DNA from: an uncultured Alcanivorax sp. | GTDB lineage: Bacteria > Pseudomonadota > Gammaproteobacteria > Pseudomonadales > Alcanivoracaceae | NCBI RefSeq assembly: GCF_947258575.1 | Contig: NZ_CAMYIV010000004.1 | Location: 124,001-188,000, forward strand | DNA length: 64,000 nt | Reading direction: 5' to 3' | Shown here: piece after piece, positions 26,068 to 35,035 of the stretch | How positions within the stretch are numbered: the stretch's first letter is position 1 | Layout: every line of letters starts with the position of its first letter | Notes under the pieces: model-generated | What the model was told of the DNA's origin: nothing | The model's database searches: none | The model's input: only the letters and a program-made list of their open reading frames with translations | Program-made: the position numbers and the translations under genes

Positions 26068-27228
26068 ATGTTTCGTTCATTGTTGATATCGGGGCTGATT
26101 GTCGGAGCCGTGGGGGCTCTCGGCCTGCAGGGTTGCTCCGATGCAGAGTCAGGGAAAACCGAAGCGCCGCGTCCGGCGCTGGTGGTCCAGCCGCTGACCG
26201 CCGGGGCCAGTCAGGATGTTTTCCCTGGCGAAGTCCGCGCCCGCTACGAGCCGGAGCTGGGCTTTCGTATTGCCGGCAAGATCAGCCAGCGCAAGGTGGA
26301 TGTGGGCGATCGCGTCAGCAAGGGCGATGTGCTGGCCACCCTCGATACCGATGATGTGAACCTGCAGCTGGATGCGGCCCGTGCCCGTTTTGCCTCCGCC
26401 CAGGCGGACCACAAGCTGGCCCGCACCGAGCTGGATCGTCATCAGGCACTGCTGGAGCGCCAGGTCATCAGCCGCTCCCAGTACGACGCGGTAGAGAGTC
26501 GTTTCGATGCGGCCCAGGCTCAGTTGCGCCAGGCCCGCGCCAACCTGAATGTAGCCCGCAACCAGACCGACTACGCCACCCTGCAAGCGCCCCAGGATGG
26601 GGTGATCGCCCAGCGCCGGGCGGAAGCCGGCCAGGTGGTCGCTGCCGGGCAGCCAGTGTTTGTGCTGGCGGTCGATGGAGACCGGGAAGTGCGTATCGAC
26701 CTGCCGGAGCAGGACGTAGGTCGTTTCGTGATCGGCATGCCGGTGGCTATCGAGCTGTGGTCACGCAAGGGCAAGGTGTTCCCCGGCACCCTGCGGGAGC
26801 TGTCCCCGTCGGCGGACCCGCGTTCGCGGACCTTTGAAGCCCGGGTGGCCTTCGACAACGATGATGTGGGCGCAGACCTGGGCCAGTCGGCACGGGTGGT
26901 GGCAAGTGGTGTTGCCGGTAATGGCGTGCTCACCCTCCCCCTGCCGGCCGTCACTGCGGAAGGGGACCAGCGCTATGTGTGGGTGGTCAATCCCGATGAC
27001 GCCTCGCTGGTGAAAACCCCGGTGGAAACCGGCCCTTATAGCTCGGAAACCGTGCCGGTACTGTCCGGCCTGCCGGCGGATGCCTGGGTGGTAGCAGCAG
27101 GCACCCATCTGTTGCGTGAAGGGCAAACGGTCATCCCCGTGGATCGCCAGAACCGACAGATCGAGTTGGCGAGTGCTGATACGGCTGGCCCGGAAACGGA
27201 TGTCGACGCCGAGACCGAGAGCCAATAA
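26068..27228 (+). CDS. RND efflux periplasmic adaptor (membrane-fusion protein), lipoprotein
   Basis: 386 residues. Lipobox LQGC with acylated Cys23. Then the barrel-sandwich half GFRIAGKISQRKVDVGDRVS followed by KGDVLATLD, a coiled-coil hairpin (about residues 95-160), the second lipoyl half TLQAPQDGVIAQRRAEAGQV, and a beta-barrel domain. It links the inner-membrane transporter to an outer-membrane channel. It is the first gene of a two-gene operon; the channel protein is not encoded here and must be shared, as with TolC. Confidence 0.92.
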   Translation: MFRSLLISGLIVGAVGALGLQGCSDAESGKTEAPRPALVVQPLTAGASQDVFPGEVRARYEPELGFRIAGKISQRKVDVGDRVSKGDVLATLDTDDVNLQLDAARARFASAQADHKLARTELDRHQALLERQVISRSQYDAVESRFDAAQAQLRQARANLNVARNQTDYATLQAPQDGVIAQRRAEAGQVVAAGQPVFVLAVDGDREVRIDLPEQDVGRFVIGMPVAIELWSRKGKVFPGTLRELSPSADPRSRTFEARVAFDNDDVGADLGQSARVVASGVAGNGVLTLPLPAVTAEGDQRYVWVVNPDDASLVKTPVETGPYSSETVPVLSGLPADAWVVAAGTHLLREGQTVIPVDRQNRQIELASADTAGPETDVDAETESQ

Positions 27229-27240
27229 GGGAGCGCCACC

Positions 27241-30200
27241 ATGTCATTCAATCTCTCGGAATGGGCGCTGAAGAACCGCGCTCTGGTGCTCTACGCCATG
27301 CTTCTTCTCGGTGTCATGGGAGCGATCTCCTATGGCAGCCTGGGGCAGAGTGAAGATCCACCGTTCACCTTCAAGCTGATGACCATCAATACTCAGTGGC
27401 CCGGAGCCAGCGCTGAAGAGGTCTCCCGGCAGATCACTGAGCGCATCGAAAAGAAGTTGATGGAAACCGGCGACTTCGAGCGCATCACGTCCTATTCCCG
27501 TCCGGGTGAGTCGCTGGTCATGTTTATGGCGCGTGACGAAATGCGCTCCAAGGAGATCAAGGACCTGTGGTACCAAGTGCGCAAAAAGGTGGGCGATATT
27601 CGCCATACCCTGCCCCAGGATGCGCGCGGGCCTTTCTTTAACGACGAATTCGGCACCACCTTCGGCAATATTTACGCCCTCACCGGCCCGGGTTTCGACT
27701 ACGCCATCATGAAAGACTACGCCGACCGCCTGCAGCTGGCCCTGCAGCGGGTGGACGATGTGGGCAAGGTGGAGCTGGTCGGCCTGCAGGACGAAAAGAT
27801 CTGGGTGGAAATTTCCAACACCAAGCTGGCGTCCCTGGGCATTCCCCTGGTCACCGTGCAGCAGGCGTTGCAGTCGCAGAATGCGGTGGCCGACGCGGGT
27901 TTCTTTGAAACCCCAAGCAGTCGGGTGCGCCTGCGGGTGTCTGGAGAATTCACCAGCGTGGAAGACATTCGTCACTTCCCCATCCAGGTGGACAACCGCA
28001 CCATCAAACTGGGTGATATTGCCTCCGTTTATCGTGGTTTCAGCGATCCGCCCCAGCCGCGCATGCGATTCATGGGCGAGAATGCCATTGGTATTGCCGT
28101 GTCCATGAAAGAAGGCGGCGACATACTCGCCCTCGGCGAAAATCTGGACCAGGCTTTCCGGGAACTACAGCTATCGTTGCCGCTGGGTATGGAGCTTCGC
28201 AAGGTCTCCGACCAGCCGGCGGCGGTGGAAGCCGGCGTCGGTGAATTTGTTCAGGTACTGATAGAAGCGTTGGTGATCGTGCTGCTGGTGAGTTTTTTCT
28301 CGCTAGGGTGGCGTACCGGCATGGTAGTGGCCCTGTCCATCCCGCTGGTGTTGGCCATGACGTTCGTGTCGATGAAGTATTTCGACATCGGCCTGCACAA
28401 GATTTCTCTGGGCGCGTTGGTGTTGGCGCTGGGCCTGATGGTGGATGACGCCATCATCGCCGTGGAAATGATGGCGATTAAAATGGAGCAGGGCTTCAGC
28501 CGTATCAAGGCCGCTGGTTTTGCCTGGAAAAGTACCGCCTTTCCCATGCTCACCGGCACTCTGATTACCGCTGCCGGCTTTCTGCCTATTGCCACCGCAC
28601 AATCCAGCACCGGGGAATACACCCGCTCGATTTTTCAGGTGGTGACCATTGCGCTGCTGGCTTCCTGGATTACGGCGGTGGTATTTGTGCCCTATCTGGG
28701 TGAGAAGCTGCTGCCGAACCTGGCAAAACGCGATGCCAGTGGCGACGTGCACGACCCTTATCAGAAACCCTTCTACCAGCGCTTTCGTAACGTGGTGGAG
28801 TGGTGCGTGCGCTACCGCAAAACCGTTATCGGTCTGACCGTGGGGATCTTCGTGTTTTCCCTACTGTTGTTCAGCCTGGTGCCCCAGCAATTCTTCCCGT
28901 CGTCCAGTCGGCTGGAACTGATGGTCGACATGAAGCTGGAGGAGGGTGCCTCGCTCACCGCCACCCAGGAGCAAGCCTTGCGTCTGGAAGCCATGCTTGC
29001 TGAGAACGAGTTGATAGAAAACTACGTGGGTTACATGGGCAGTGGTTCCCCCCGTTATTACCTGTCCCTGGACCAGAAACTGCCGGCGGCTTCGGTGGCC
29101 CAGTTCGTTATTCTGACGCGCAATATCGAGGAGCGGGAACAGGTAATGGATTGGTTGGAAGAGATCCTTAACCGGGATTTCCCCATGGTCCGTACCCGTG
29201 TGGCGCGGCTGGAAAACGGGCCTCCGGTGGGCTATCCATTGCAGTTCCGGGTCTCCGGGGAGCACATTCCCCAGGTTCGTGAACTGGCCCGGCGGGTGGC
29301 AGAACATGTCCGCGATAATCCTCACACCCAGAACGTGCATCTGGATTGGGAAGAACCCAGCAAGGTGGTGCGCCTGAACGTGGACCAGAATCGTGCACGA
29401 ACCCTGGGCATCACCACTGCGGAGCTGTCCACTGCCCTGCAGGCTTCCCTGTCGGGTGTGGCAGTGAGTCAGTACCGGGAAGATAACGAGCTGATCAATG
29501 TGGAAGTGCGCGGCGACAGCCACGAACGCCATGCCCTGGGACTGCTCGGCAACCTGGCGGTACAGACCGACAGCGGCCGCAGCGTACCGCTGAACCAGAT
29601 TGCCACCCTGGAGTACGGTTTCGAGGAAGGCATTATCTGGCATCGCGACCGTCTCCCGACGGTGACCATTCTCGCCGACGTGAAGGACGATGCCCTGCCG
29701 GCCACCCTGGTCAGCCAGATCATGCCGCAACTGGAAGGGGTACGTGCCGATCTGCCACCGGGCTACCTGCTGGAAGTGGGCGGCACCGTGGAGGAATCCG
29801 CTCGCGGGCAGAAATCAGTGAATGCCGGTATGCCGTTATTCATCCTTGTGGTGATCACTTTGCTGATGCTGCAACTGCGCAGCATGCCGTTGTCGCTGAT
29901 GGTGTTTATCACTGCGCCGTTGGGGTTGATCGGTGTGACCTTCTTCCTGCTGATCTTCCAGAAGCCGTTCGGTTTCGTGGCCATGCTCGGCACCATTGCG
30001 CTGGCCGGCATGATCATGCGTAACGCGGTGATTCTGGTAGACCAGATTGGCCAGGACATGGACCAGGGGCTCAGCACCTGGGATGCCATCATTGAATCCA
30101 CCGTGCGCCGCTTCCGGCCCATCGTGCTCACCGCGCTGACCGCTGTACTGGCCATGATTCCGCTGTCGCGCAGCGTCTTCTTTGGCCCCATGGCGGTGGC

Positions 30201-30318
30201 CATCATGGGTGGGTTGATCGTGGCAACAGCACTGACCCTGCTGTTCTTGCCGGCGCTCTATGCCGCCTGGTTCCGGGTCAAGGAAGAACACGCAACAGCC
30301 ACACACAACGAACGCTGA
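27241..30318 (+). CDS. RND-family efflux transporter permease (hydrophobe/amphiphile type)
   Basis: 1025 residues, the usual RND size, with twelve membrane helices in the 1+5 / 1+5 pattern and two large periplasmic loops. The TM4 motif reads ALVLALGLMVDDAIIAVEMM with the proton-relay Asp pair, and the family ending AVILVDQIGQDMDQGLSTWD and RRFRPIVLTALTAVLAMIPL is present. The N-terminal SLGQSEDPPFTF type places it with TriC/VexF-like pumps rather than AcrB. Substrates are probably amphiphilic toxicants, regulated by the divergent TetR protein. Confidence 0.93.
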   Translation: MSFNLSEWALKNRALVLYAMLLLGVMGAISYGSLGQSEDPPFTFKLMTINTQWPGASAEEVSRQITERIEKKLMETGDFERITSYSRPGESLVMFMARDEMRSKEIKDLWYQVRKKVGDIRHTLPQDARGPFFNDEFGTTFGNIYALTGPGFDYAIMKDYADRLQLALQRVDDVGKVELVGLQDEKIWVEISNTKLASLGIPLVTVQQALQSQNAVADAGFFETPSSRVRLRVSGEFTSVEDIRHFPIQVDNRTIKLGDIASVYRGFSDPPQPRMRFMGENAIGIAVSMKEGGDILALGENLDQAFRELQLSLPLGMELRKVSDQPAAVEAGVGEFVQVLIEALVIVLLVSFFSLGWRTGMVVALSIPLVLAMTFVSMKYFDIGLHKISLGALVLALGLMVDDAIIAVEMMAIKMEQGFSRIKAAGFAWKSTAFPMLTGTLITAAGFLPIATAQSSTGEYTRSIFQVVTIALLASWITAVVFVPYLGEKLLPNLAKRDASGDVHDPYQKPFYQRFRNVVEWCVRYRKTVIGLTVGIFVFSLLLFSLVPQQFFPSSSRLELMVDMKLEEGASLTATQEQALRLEAMLAENELIENYVGYMGSGSPRYYLSLDQKLPAASVAQFVILTRNIEEREQVMDWLEEILNRDFPMVRTRVARLENGPPVGYPLQFRVSGEHIPQVRELARRVAEHVRDNPHTQNVHLDWEEPSKVVRLNVDQNRARTLGITTAELSTALQASLSGVAVSQYREDNELINVEVRGDSHERHALGLLGNLAVQTDSGRSVPLNQIATLEYGFEEGIIWHRDRLPTVTILADVKDDALPATLVSQIMPQLEGVRADLPPGYLLEVGGTVEESARGQKSVNAGMPLFILVVITLLMLQLRSMPLSLMVFITAPLGLIGVTFFLLIFQKPFGFVAMLGTIALAGMIMRNAVILVDQIGQDMDQGLSTWDAIIESTVRRFRPIVLTALTAVLAMIPLSRSVFFGPMAVAIMGGLIVATALTLLFLPALYAAWFRVKEEHATATHNER

Positions 30319-30348
30319 TGAAATGCCGGTCATCACCGGCTTCCCCTT

Positions 30349-30376
30349 GCCCCGGTACTGCCGGGGCTTTTTTTTG
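30349..30376 (+). terminator. Rho-independent terminator after the RND pump operon
   Basis: GCCCCGG (30349-30355), loop TACTG, CCGGGGC (30361-30367), then nine T residues. Confidence 0.93.
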
Positions 30377-30405
30377 TGGCGCAAATGCCCACGGTTTTTC
30401 AAAAG

Positions 30406-30486
30406 GTAGGGTGCACTGAGCCTAGGGCGAACTGCACCATCAAACGCCCTAACGGTGCAGTTCGCCCTAGGCTCAGTGCACCCTAC
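30406..30486. repeat. 81-bp perfect palindromic element, copy 2
   Basis: Arms 30406-30438 and 30454-30486 pair perfectly over 33 bp. Compared with copy 1 at 16259 the arms differ at one position in each arm: CCTAAGGCG/CGCCTTAGG became CCTAGGGCG/CGCCCTAGG, a compensated change. The loop (ATCAAACGCCCTAAC) is similar to the reverse complement of the copy-1 loop, so the copy is inserted the other way round. Confidence 0.8.
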
Positions 30487-30509
30487 GCAATCAGTCAGGG
30501 TTCACCCCT

Positions 30510-30637
30510 GTAGGAGCGCCGCTCGCGGCGCGATCACCCAGCGGTGGCGAGTCACGAGAAGCGAGTTTCGAAAGTCAAAATCTGCAAGTTGCGAAGTCAG
30601 GTTTTCGCTCCTCGCTCCTCGTCTCTCGCAACTGGGT
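30510..30637. repeat. REP-like unit plus GCGAGAAGCGA-family palindrome
   Basis: GTAGGAGCGCCGCTCGCGGC (from 30510) is a REP-like unit with CGATC after it. From 30547, GCGAGTCACGAGAAGCGAGT starts a second repeat whose right side reads TCGCTCCTCGCTCCTCGTCT then CTCGCAACTGG, the reverse complement of the words at 1335-1365. The order REP unit then GAGAAGCGA repeat is the same as at 1310-1424, which suggests that the two travel as one composite. The 30319-30640 gap thus holds a terminator and three repeat types but no gene. Confidence 0.6.
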
Positions 30638-30639
30638 TA

Positions 30640-31110
30640 TCACGGTGCAACCTCGATAGTCAGCGCCTCGCTCCGAACCTGATGTGCCGCCCTTACACAA
30701 CGGACGCTGAAGGTTCCTGCCCGGTCAAATCGCCACGGCAAGGTTACCGTAGTACCCGGCTCGCTCAGGCGCGTGTTGGGGTAATCCTTGCGCAGATCGG
30801 GCATCAGCTTGTGGATCAGATCCTGATCGCGCAGGGCAGTGTCATCTCCCAGAGCAAACAGGTGCCAATCATCACTGAGGTTTGTCAGGCTTAACCGGAC
30901 ACTGTGTTGATGCGGGATCTCGAGGCGGGCTGGCGCCCAGGAATTGTAAAAACTCGCCGCCAGGATGGGTAAATCCACCGGGTTTCGCAGTGCCGTGCCC
31001 GCCGCCATGGGGATCTCGTCTGGCAGAAAGCCATGGGCCCCGCTACCCTGCGGTAAAGACAGCGTGCCGGCCAGCAGCACAACAATAGGATATTTCAGTC
31101 GGTCAGGCAT
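30640..31110 (-). CDS. Cupredoxin-like secreted protein with a degenerate copper site
   Basis: 156 residues with a signal peptide (about 1-25, ending GSGAHG). The C-terminal 90 residues follow the plastocyanin/azurin-like cupredoxin layout: a His in SDDWHLFALGD, the long loop with DLIHKLMPDLRKDYPNT, SEPGTTVTLPWRFDRAGTFS, and then CVRAAH where cupredoxins have C-x4-H. The expected following Met is missing, so type-1 copper binding is doubtful. The start codon lies 29 bp from the start of the divergent ion-channel gene, so their promoters must overlap coding sequence. An alternative ATG at 31149 would overlap that gene. Confidence 0.65.
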   Translation of the reverse strand: MPDRLKYPIVVLLAGTLSLPQGSGAHGFLPDEIPMAAGTALRNPVDLPILAASFYNSWAPARLEIPHQHSVRLSLTNLSDDWHLFALGDDTALRDQDLIHKLMPDLRKDYPNTRLSEPGTTVTLPWRFDRAGTFSVRCVRAAHQVRSEALTIEVAP

Positions 31111-31139
31111 GGCATCGTGTATGAAGTGGAGGGATCTCT

Positions 31140-32201
31140 GTGAGAACAAGAATACGTGTTTTGCTGATGGCTTGCCTGTGCGTGTGGGTGGCGTCTGCTA
31201 GTGCCGCACCACTCACTGTGGCGGTAAAGGCCTCGCCCCCATTCAGTTTTCAGAATGGTGATCGCTGGGATGGTGTCAGCGTTGAGCTGTGGGAACAGAT
31301 CGCCGAGCAGGCCGGCTATGAATACCGCTTCCGCCCCTACAAGACGGTGTCCGACATGCTGGCAGCGGTAGAGCTGGGCCAGGCGGATGTGGCCATTGGC
31401 GCGATCAGTGTCACCGCCGACCGGGAGCGGCGGCTGGACTTCACCCAGCCCATGTATCGGGGCGGCCTGGGTATTGCCACCCGCACCGAAGCCAGCGGCT
31501 GGATGACCACCCTGCAAGGTCTGTTTTCCTGGAAGTTCTTCTCCGCGGTGCTCGCCCTGGGGTTGGTGTTGCTGCTGGTAGGGCTGCTGGTGTGGCTGTT
31601 TGAACGCAAGAAAAACCCGGAACAGTTCGGTGGTTCCGTGGGCCAGGGTATCGGCAGCGGCTTCTGGTGGTCGGCAGTGACCATGACCACCGTGGGCTAT
31701 GGTGACAAGGCACCGGTCAGTGCCGCCGGGCGCGTTATCGGGCTGGTGTGGATGTTCGTCAGCATCATCACCATTTCCGGTTTCACCGCCGCCATCGCCT
31801 CCAGCGTCACCGTCAACCAGTTGCAGACCCGGGTGGCCGGGGCTGGTGATCTGCCCCGGGTGGACACTGCGGTCGTGGAAAACACCAGTGGCGAGCAATG
31901 GCTGGTGGGCGAAGGGCTCAACTACCGCCCATACCCGAACCTGGAAAAGGCCATGCGTGCGGTGGTGCTTGGTGAGGTGGACGCGCTCGTGGCAGATGCC
32001 CCGGTAATGCGCTACATGTTGCGCGAACGGGAAACCTCCCAGGTGCTGGTGTTGCCCAAGCTGGTACGCGAGGAAAGCTATGCGTTCGCGGTGGCGAATG
32101 GCAGCCAGCTGCGTGAACCTATTGATCAGGCCATGCTTGATATCGTGCCTTCTCAGGACTGGCGGCTGGTGCTGAATCGTTATCTTGGTGCAGACCAGTA
32201 G
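31140..32201 (+). CDS. Prokaryotic ionotropic glutamate-receptor-like potassium channel (GluR0 type)
   Basis: 353 residues. Signal peptide 1-23; then the first lobe of a periplasmic solute-binding domain (PLTVAVKASPPFSF, DVAIGAISVTADRERRLDFT), a transmembrane helix (about 134-154), a pore loop with the potassium selectivity filter TTVGYGD at 183-189, a second helix (about 197-220), then the second binding lobe (VRVVLGEVDALVADAP-like region, 255-345). The split binding domain around an inverted K+ pore is the GluR0 architecture known from Synechocystis. Ligand is probably an amino acid. Start GTG at 31140. Confidence 0.85.
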   Translation: MRTRIRVLLMACLCVWVASASAAPLTVAVKASPPFSFQNGDRWDGVSVELWEQIAEQAGYEYRFRPYKTVSDMLAAVELGQADVAIGAISVTADRERRLDFTQPMYRGGLGIATRTEASGWMTTLQGLFSWKFFSAVLALGLVLLLVGLLVWLFERKKNPEQFGGSVGQGIGSGFWWSAVTMTTVGYGDKAPVSAAGRVIGLVWMFVSIITISGFTAAIASSVTVNQLQTRVAGAGDLPRVDTAVVENTSGEQWLVGEGLNYRPYPNLEKAMRAVVLGEVDALVADAPVMRYMLRERETSQVLVLPKLVREESYAFAVANGSQLREPIDQAMLDIVPSQDWRLVLNRYLGADQ

Positions 32202-32227
32202 TCCTGAGCCCCCGTCACTAACAAGCT

Positions 32228-32911
32228 TCAGGCGTCGCTGTCATCACCAAACAGCGGCGCCAGGCTTGCCAGTTCCTCCTCCAGATTCCAATGCATTTCC
32301 CGGGCCGTCACGTGCAGCAGTATCAGGGCATTGATGGGCGCATCGGACTGACGTTTGCCGCGCAAACGTTTGGTAAAGCAACGGTTCAACTCGTTGAGCG
32401 CTGCGTAGCGCGCGTTGAGATCTGCCAGTGACTTGTCGTTCTCCTGATGGCCATTCATATACTGCTGTAGCAGATACAAGCTGGCGGTGCGCACCAGGGT
32501 CTCCGTTTGATTGCTGAGCGGTAGATGGAATCTGGCCATCGGCCGCAGAAAGCGCGTGTGTGGGCAGTCGCTGAGACCGCAAATCAGACCAAACAGAGAG
32601 CTGAGCGCCCGCTGTAGAGTGCTGGTCTGATTGTACTGCCGCTGTGGCGTCTCCACCTGCACGGAAACCGGCTGAAAAGAGTCACCCAGCGCCGACTCCG
32701 GCAGCAGAAAAGCCAGGTTGAGCGCGATGGGGCAATAGCGATGCGTCTCTTTTTCCAGCGGGCAGTGGCTGCACTGATGGTAAGTCAGCTCTGCCCATGC
32801 AGGCGGGGTGAAACTGTCCGGTATGGCGATGGTGTCATCTGCGAGCTCGATGGCAATGCGTTGTTGCTCGCCTTCCGGTGTGGTGAGGGTGTACACATAA
32901 TCAGGCTGCAT
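32228..32911 (-). CDS. Hypothetical protein with N-terminal Cys/His cluster
   Basis: 227 residues, family not recognised. Near residues 45-62 it has YHQCSHCPLEKETHRYCPIA, four Cys/His that could bind a metal, plus a further GLSDCPHTRF near 110. The rest is predicted mostly helical. Its first 11 bp overlap the end of the upstream histidine kinase gene, so it is translationally coupled and is presumably the third component of the receiver/kinase operon, for example an output or sensing partner. No transmembrane segment or signal peptide. Confidence 0.65.
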   Translation of the reverse strand: MQPDYVYTLTTPEGEQQRIAIELADDTIAIPDSFTPPAWAELTYHQCSHCPLEKETHRYCPIALNLAFLLPESALGDSFQPVSVQVETPQRQYNQTSTLQRALSSLFGLICGLSDCPHTRFLRPMARFHLPLSNQTETLVRTASLYLLQQYMNGHQENDKSLADLNARYAALNELNRCFTKRLRGKRQSDAPINALILLHVTAREMHWNLEEELASLAPLFGDDSDA

Positions 32912-34358
32912 GAACTTTTTCAGACTGTTTCAGTGGCAGCTTGATAAAGAAAGTCGTGCCCGTGCCGGGGTGGCTTTCCACGGTCATGGAGCCGCCATGG
33001 TGGCGAATGATGTCATGACAAATCGACAGGCCCAGCCCGGTGCCCTTGCCGATGGGTTTGGTGGTGTAGAACGGCTCAAAGATCTGCTCCAGGGTCTCGC
33101 CGGGGATGCCGGGCCCGTCATCGGCCACTTTCAGCGTGCACCATTGGTCATCACAGTCGGCAGTAATAGTGATGGTGCCTTTGCCCTCTATAGCCTGGGC
33201 CGCATTCACGAAGAGATTCATGAAAACCTGGGAAAGCTGGCTTTCCGAGCCGGGAATCAATGGCAGGGTTTCCAGGTTGGTATGGCTGACATGGATGCGA
33301 TTCTTCAGCTCGTGCTTGGCCAGATTCAGGGATGTGGCGATGCAGGCGGCAATGTTGGTGGGGGAGAAGTGCTCCGGCTGATTGTGCGAGAAATTTTTCA
33401 GATCACGGATAATTTGCTTGATGCGTTCTATGCCCTCGCTGGTTTCATCAATCAGCGCAGGGTGATCTTCCAGAATGAAGCGAAGTTTATTGGGGTCAAT
33501 TTTAAGATTGGCTTCAACCTGCAGAAACTGTTCGAACTTTTCGTCGCTGATACGTTTCTGCAAGCCATTGATCACGCGTGACATGGCGTCCATGTATTCT
33601 CGTGATCGATTCAGGTTGGAAGACAGCATGGCAATCGGGTTGTTGATCTCATGGGCAATACCCGCAGAGATAGTGCCCAGGGAGGCCATCTTTTCAGAGT
33701 GCAGCAACATGGTTTCCACATGGCTCAGCTTCTGGTCTTTCTCCTTGACCTCCTGGATCAGCTGATTGTTCTCCGTCTTGATATCGGTAATGTCCGTGCC
33801 GAAGTAAATATAGCCATCATCCTCATCTGAAATATAGGAAAGCGGAAACAGGAACATGTTCATCCAGTAAAGGCTGCCATCGGCCCGCTGATTGCACACC
33901 TCGCCATTCCAGACCCCGTTCGCTGCATGCTTGCACTGCATGGTGGGCAGGTTGCTGTCATGGCTTTTCGGGTGGTTGATGCTCTCGTTTTTGCCAACCA
34001 GATGAGAAAAAGCGTGGCCGCTGAGTGACAGGAACTTGCCATTGGCAAACGTGATGGTGCCCTGGTTATCTGTGGTCAGCACGCAATACTCGTCAATGAT
34101 GCGAGCCAGGGGGCCGAGCAGGCTCTTGTTGAGCTTGTATTCGTCCGCATTGACCTCGATCAGGTGCATCTTGCGCCCGAAGCGGTTATCCGTCAGCGAA
34201 GCAAACTCCGCCAGCTTGGCTTCCACATTGATGGAGGTGCGATAGGTTTTATAGAGAAAGAAGATGATGATAAGGAGGATGACAGTGGAAGACACCAGGA
34301 ACAGCCCTTGCGCCTCCATGCCGAAACCGATATCGGTTTTGTTCATGATGCTTTCCAT
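32901..34358 (-). CDS. Membrane-anchored PAS-domain sensor histidine kinase
   Basis: 485 residues. One transmembrane helix (about 17-37), a PAS domain (about 85-195, CVLTTDNQGTITFANGKFLS and FGTDITDIKTEN), a coiled coil, HisKA with acceptor His236 in SAGIAHEINNP, and HATPase_c with NLFVNAAQAI, VADDGPGIPGETLEQIFEPF and GTGLGLSICHDIIRHHGG. NtrB/HK4-like class. The start could also be the ATG four codons later. It lies 33 bp after a stand-alone receiver gene and overlaps the next gene, forming a three-gene operon. Confidence 0.9.
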   Translation of the reverse strand: MESIMNKTDIGFGMEAQGLFLVSSTVILLIIIFFLYKTYRTSINVEAKLAEFASLTDNRFGRKMHLIEVNADEYKLNKSLLGPLARIIDEYCVLTTDNQGTITFANGKFLSLSGHAFSHLVGKNESINHPKSHDSNLPTMQCKHAANGVWNGEVCNQRADGSLYWMNMFLFPLSYISDEDDGYIYFGTDITDIKTENNQLIQEVKEKDQKLSHVETMLLHSEKMASLGTISAGIAHEINNPIAMLSSNLNRSREYMDAMSRVINGLQKRISDEKFEQFLQVEANLKIDPNKLRFILEDHPALIDETSEGIERIKQIIRDLKNFSHNQPEHFSPTNIAACIATSLNLAKHELKNRIHVSHTNLETLPLIPGSESQLSQVFMNLFVNAAQAIEGKGTITITADCDDQWCTLKVADDGPGIPGETLEQIFEPFYTTKPIGKGTGLGLSICHDIIRHHGGSMTVESHPGTGTTFFIKLPLKQSEKVHAA

Positions 34359-34391
34359 GGAAAACGCCTTCCCGTATTTGGCTAGCCGTGA

Positions 34392-34841
34392 TCAGCTTTC
34401 ATAGCCAAGACTGCGCAGGGTTTTTTTCTGCTCGCGAACGGTTTCCGCCAGAATCCGATTTTCCAGCAGAATGTCACGGAACTTCAGCCCTTCACGAATA
34501 TTGTCCAGTAATTGTTCGTCATCCCAGGGTTTGGGAATAAAGCGGAATGCGCCGGCCTTGTTGATGGCGGACATGACCGTTTCGATATCAATCACGCCAG
34601 TGAGCAGGATGCGGATGGTGTCCGGCTGAATATCGCGCAGTTCCTGCAACAGCTCCAGGCCGTTGATCTCGGGCATCATGTAATCAGTAATAACCGCGTC
34701 AAAAACGGTGGTACGTGCCCGACGCAGGGCTTCTCGTGGATCCTGGTAGGTTTCCACGTCCCAGTCGGTGTACATGTTGATGGTGCGCTTCAGGGCCTTG
34801 AGGATGTAATCCTCATCATCGACAAGCATAACCTGATACAT
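34392..34841 (-). CDS. Stand-alone receiver-domain response regulator
   Basis: 149 residues. Receiver domain MYQVMLVDDEDYILKALKRT with the acidic pocket, acceptor Asp in AVITDYMMPEINGLELL, and the Lys of FIPKPWDDEQLLDNI, plus a C-terminal helical tail. It resembles the receiver of RpfG/HD-GYP-type regulators but has no output domain. The ATG at 34841 has GAGGA seven bases upstream; an in-frame ATG at 34865 is an alternative. First gene of an operon with the PAS kinase and the Cys/His protein. Confidence 0.85.
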   Translation of the reverse strand: MYQVMLVDDEDYILKALKRTINMYTDWDVETYQDPREALRRARTTVFDAVITDYMMPEINGLELLQELRDIQPDTIRILLTGVIDIETVMSAINKAGAFRFIPKPWDDEQLLDNIREGLKFRDILLENRILAETVREQKKTLRSLGYES

Positions 34842-35035
34842 ATCGCGATCCTCATCCGTGGCCATCCGGGCGCAGTGCGACATCATATGATGGGGGGAGG
34901 CTGCGCCGGGCCGTCATCTTTGACGATACTCGCGGGTCTCGGTGCTGACAATTGATGGCAGGTCGTGCTTGGTCCCAGTCATGCTGCCTGTTCTGCCGTT
35001 TGTCAGGGATGCCCCGATTTGGCGGAAAAGCGGCG
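34842..35035. promoter_or_regulatory. Probable promoter region of the receiver/kinase operon
   Basis: About 190 bp between the receiver gene and the thioesterase gene, which is transcribed in the same direction and ends at 35036. No clear promoter hexamers were identified. Confidence 0.3.
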
